Origin: Bacteroidales bacterium
GTDB lineage: Bacteria; Bacteroidota; Bacteroidia; Bacteroidales; UBA7960
Reading direction: 5' to 3'
Assembly (NCBI GenBank): GCA_007131125.1
Contig: SLRE01000093.1
Span: forward strand, 1 to 6,495
Length of the DNA stretch: 6,495 nucleotides
A program made the translations under genes and the position numbers. A model generated the notes under the pieces. The model searched no databases and was not told the DNA's origin. It saw only the letters and a list, made by a program, of their open reading frames with translations. Positions 6,461 through 6,495 of the stretch are shown piece by piece; the stretch's first letter is position 1; the number at the start of each line of letters is the position of its first letter.

Positions 6461-6491
6461 AAAATTAAAATGATCGGGAAAATTTAATTTT
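6461..6491. repeat. 9-bp AT-only inverted repeat at the divergent promoter
   Basis: AAAATTAAA (6461-6469) and TTTAATTTT (6483-6491) are perfect reverse complements with a 13-base spacer. The right arm overlaps the rightward -7 box. Arm length and spacer equal those of the repeat at 1922-1952, though the arm sequences differ. AT-rich sequence yields such symmetry easily, so an operator function is only a possibility. Confidence 0.35.
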
Positions 6492-6492
6492 G
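6485..6492 (+). promoter_or_regulatory. -7 box of a rightward promoter for a gene beyond the window
   Basis: TAATTTTG matches TAnnTTTG exactly and is followed by CAA, as is the methyltransferase promoter box. No TTTG is found at the expected upstream distance. It implies a plus-strand gene starting just past the right edge, divergent from truA. Confidence 0.5.
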
Positions 6493-6495
6493 CAA

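Noticed and set aside
6453..6487. AAGGAGGG followed by an ATG at 6470, resembling a Shine-Dalgarno sequence and start codon.
   Set aside because: The frame reads only MIGKI before a stop, and it lies upstream of the rightward -7 box, so it is not the start of the next gene.
5837..6487. A 216-codon open frame on the plus strand, antisense to truA.
   Set aside because: truA is unmistakable on the other strand and the antisense product has no recognisable features.
1..6495. tRNA or rRNA genes, CRISPR arrays, insertion sequences and att sites.
   Set aside because: No cloverleaf, regularly spaced repeats, transposase frame or terminal inverted repeats were seen anywhere in the window.

Overview
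The window reads as ordinary chromosomal DNA of a member of the Bacteroidota. Two promoters end in a perfect TAnnTTTG -7 box, a third such box sits at the right edge, and no start codon of a recognised gene is preceded by a convincing Shine-Dalgarno sequence. Base composition is moderate in genes and AT-rich between them. The genus cannot be told from this stretch.

Layout from left to right. (1) Positions 1-1797 hold the 3' part of an M3 zinc metallopeptidase of the peptidyl-dipeptidase Dcp type, with its beginning off the left edge and an intrinsic terminator after it. (2) A 183-base gap carries that terminator and a strong Bacteroidota-type promoter lying inside a 9-bp inverted repeat. It drives a single-gene unit, a small class I SAM-dependent methyltransferase (1981-2613) with its own hairpin terminator. 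(3) A 225-base gap contains an AT-rich hairpin and a short heptamer-periodic tract. (4) A probable two-gene operon follows: an exported amidase-signature enzyme (2839-4500) and, 12 bases later, an AI-2E/UPF0118-family membrane protein (4513-5634). (5) truA, tRNA pseudouridine(38-40) synthase, lies on the minus strand (5624-6394), tail to tail with the membrane protein gene and overlapping it by 11 bases. (6) The right edge is a divergent promoter region serving truA leftward and an unseen gene rightward.

No pathway ties these genes together. The M3 peptidase and the amidase could both take part in breakdown of peptides or amide-bearing compounds at the cell envelope, but that is inference. 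No mobile element, CRISPR array, rRNA or tRNA gene was seen.

The most interesting local signal is architectural. The convergent pair has no intergenic space, and each gene appears to use a transcription terminator placed inside the coding sequence of the other. A perfect 11-bp hairpin with a T-rich tail lies in the truA C-terminal coding region for rightward transcripts. A weaker 8-bp hairpin with a T-rich tail on the minus strand lies in the region encoding the basic tail of the membrane protein. I found no convincing new multi-gene system here.
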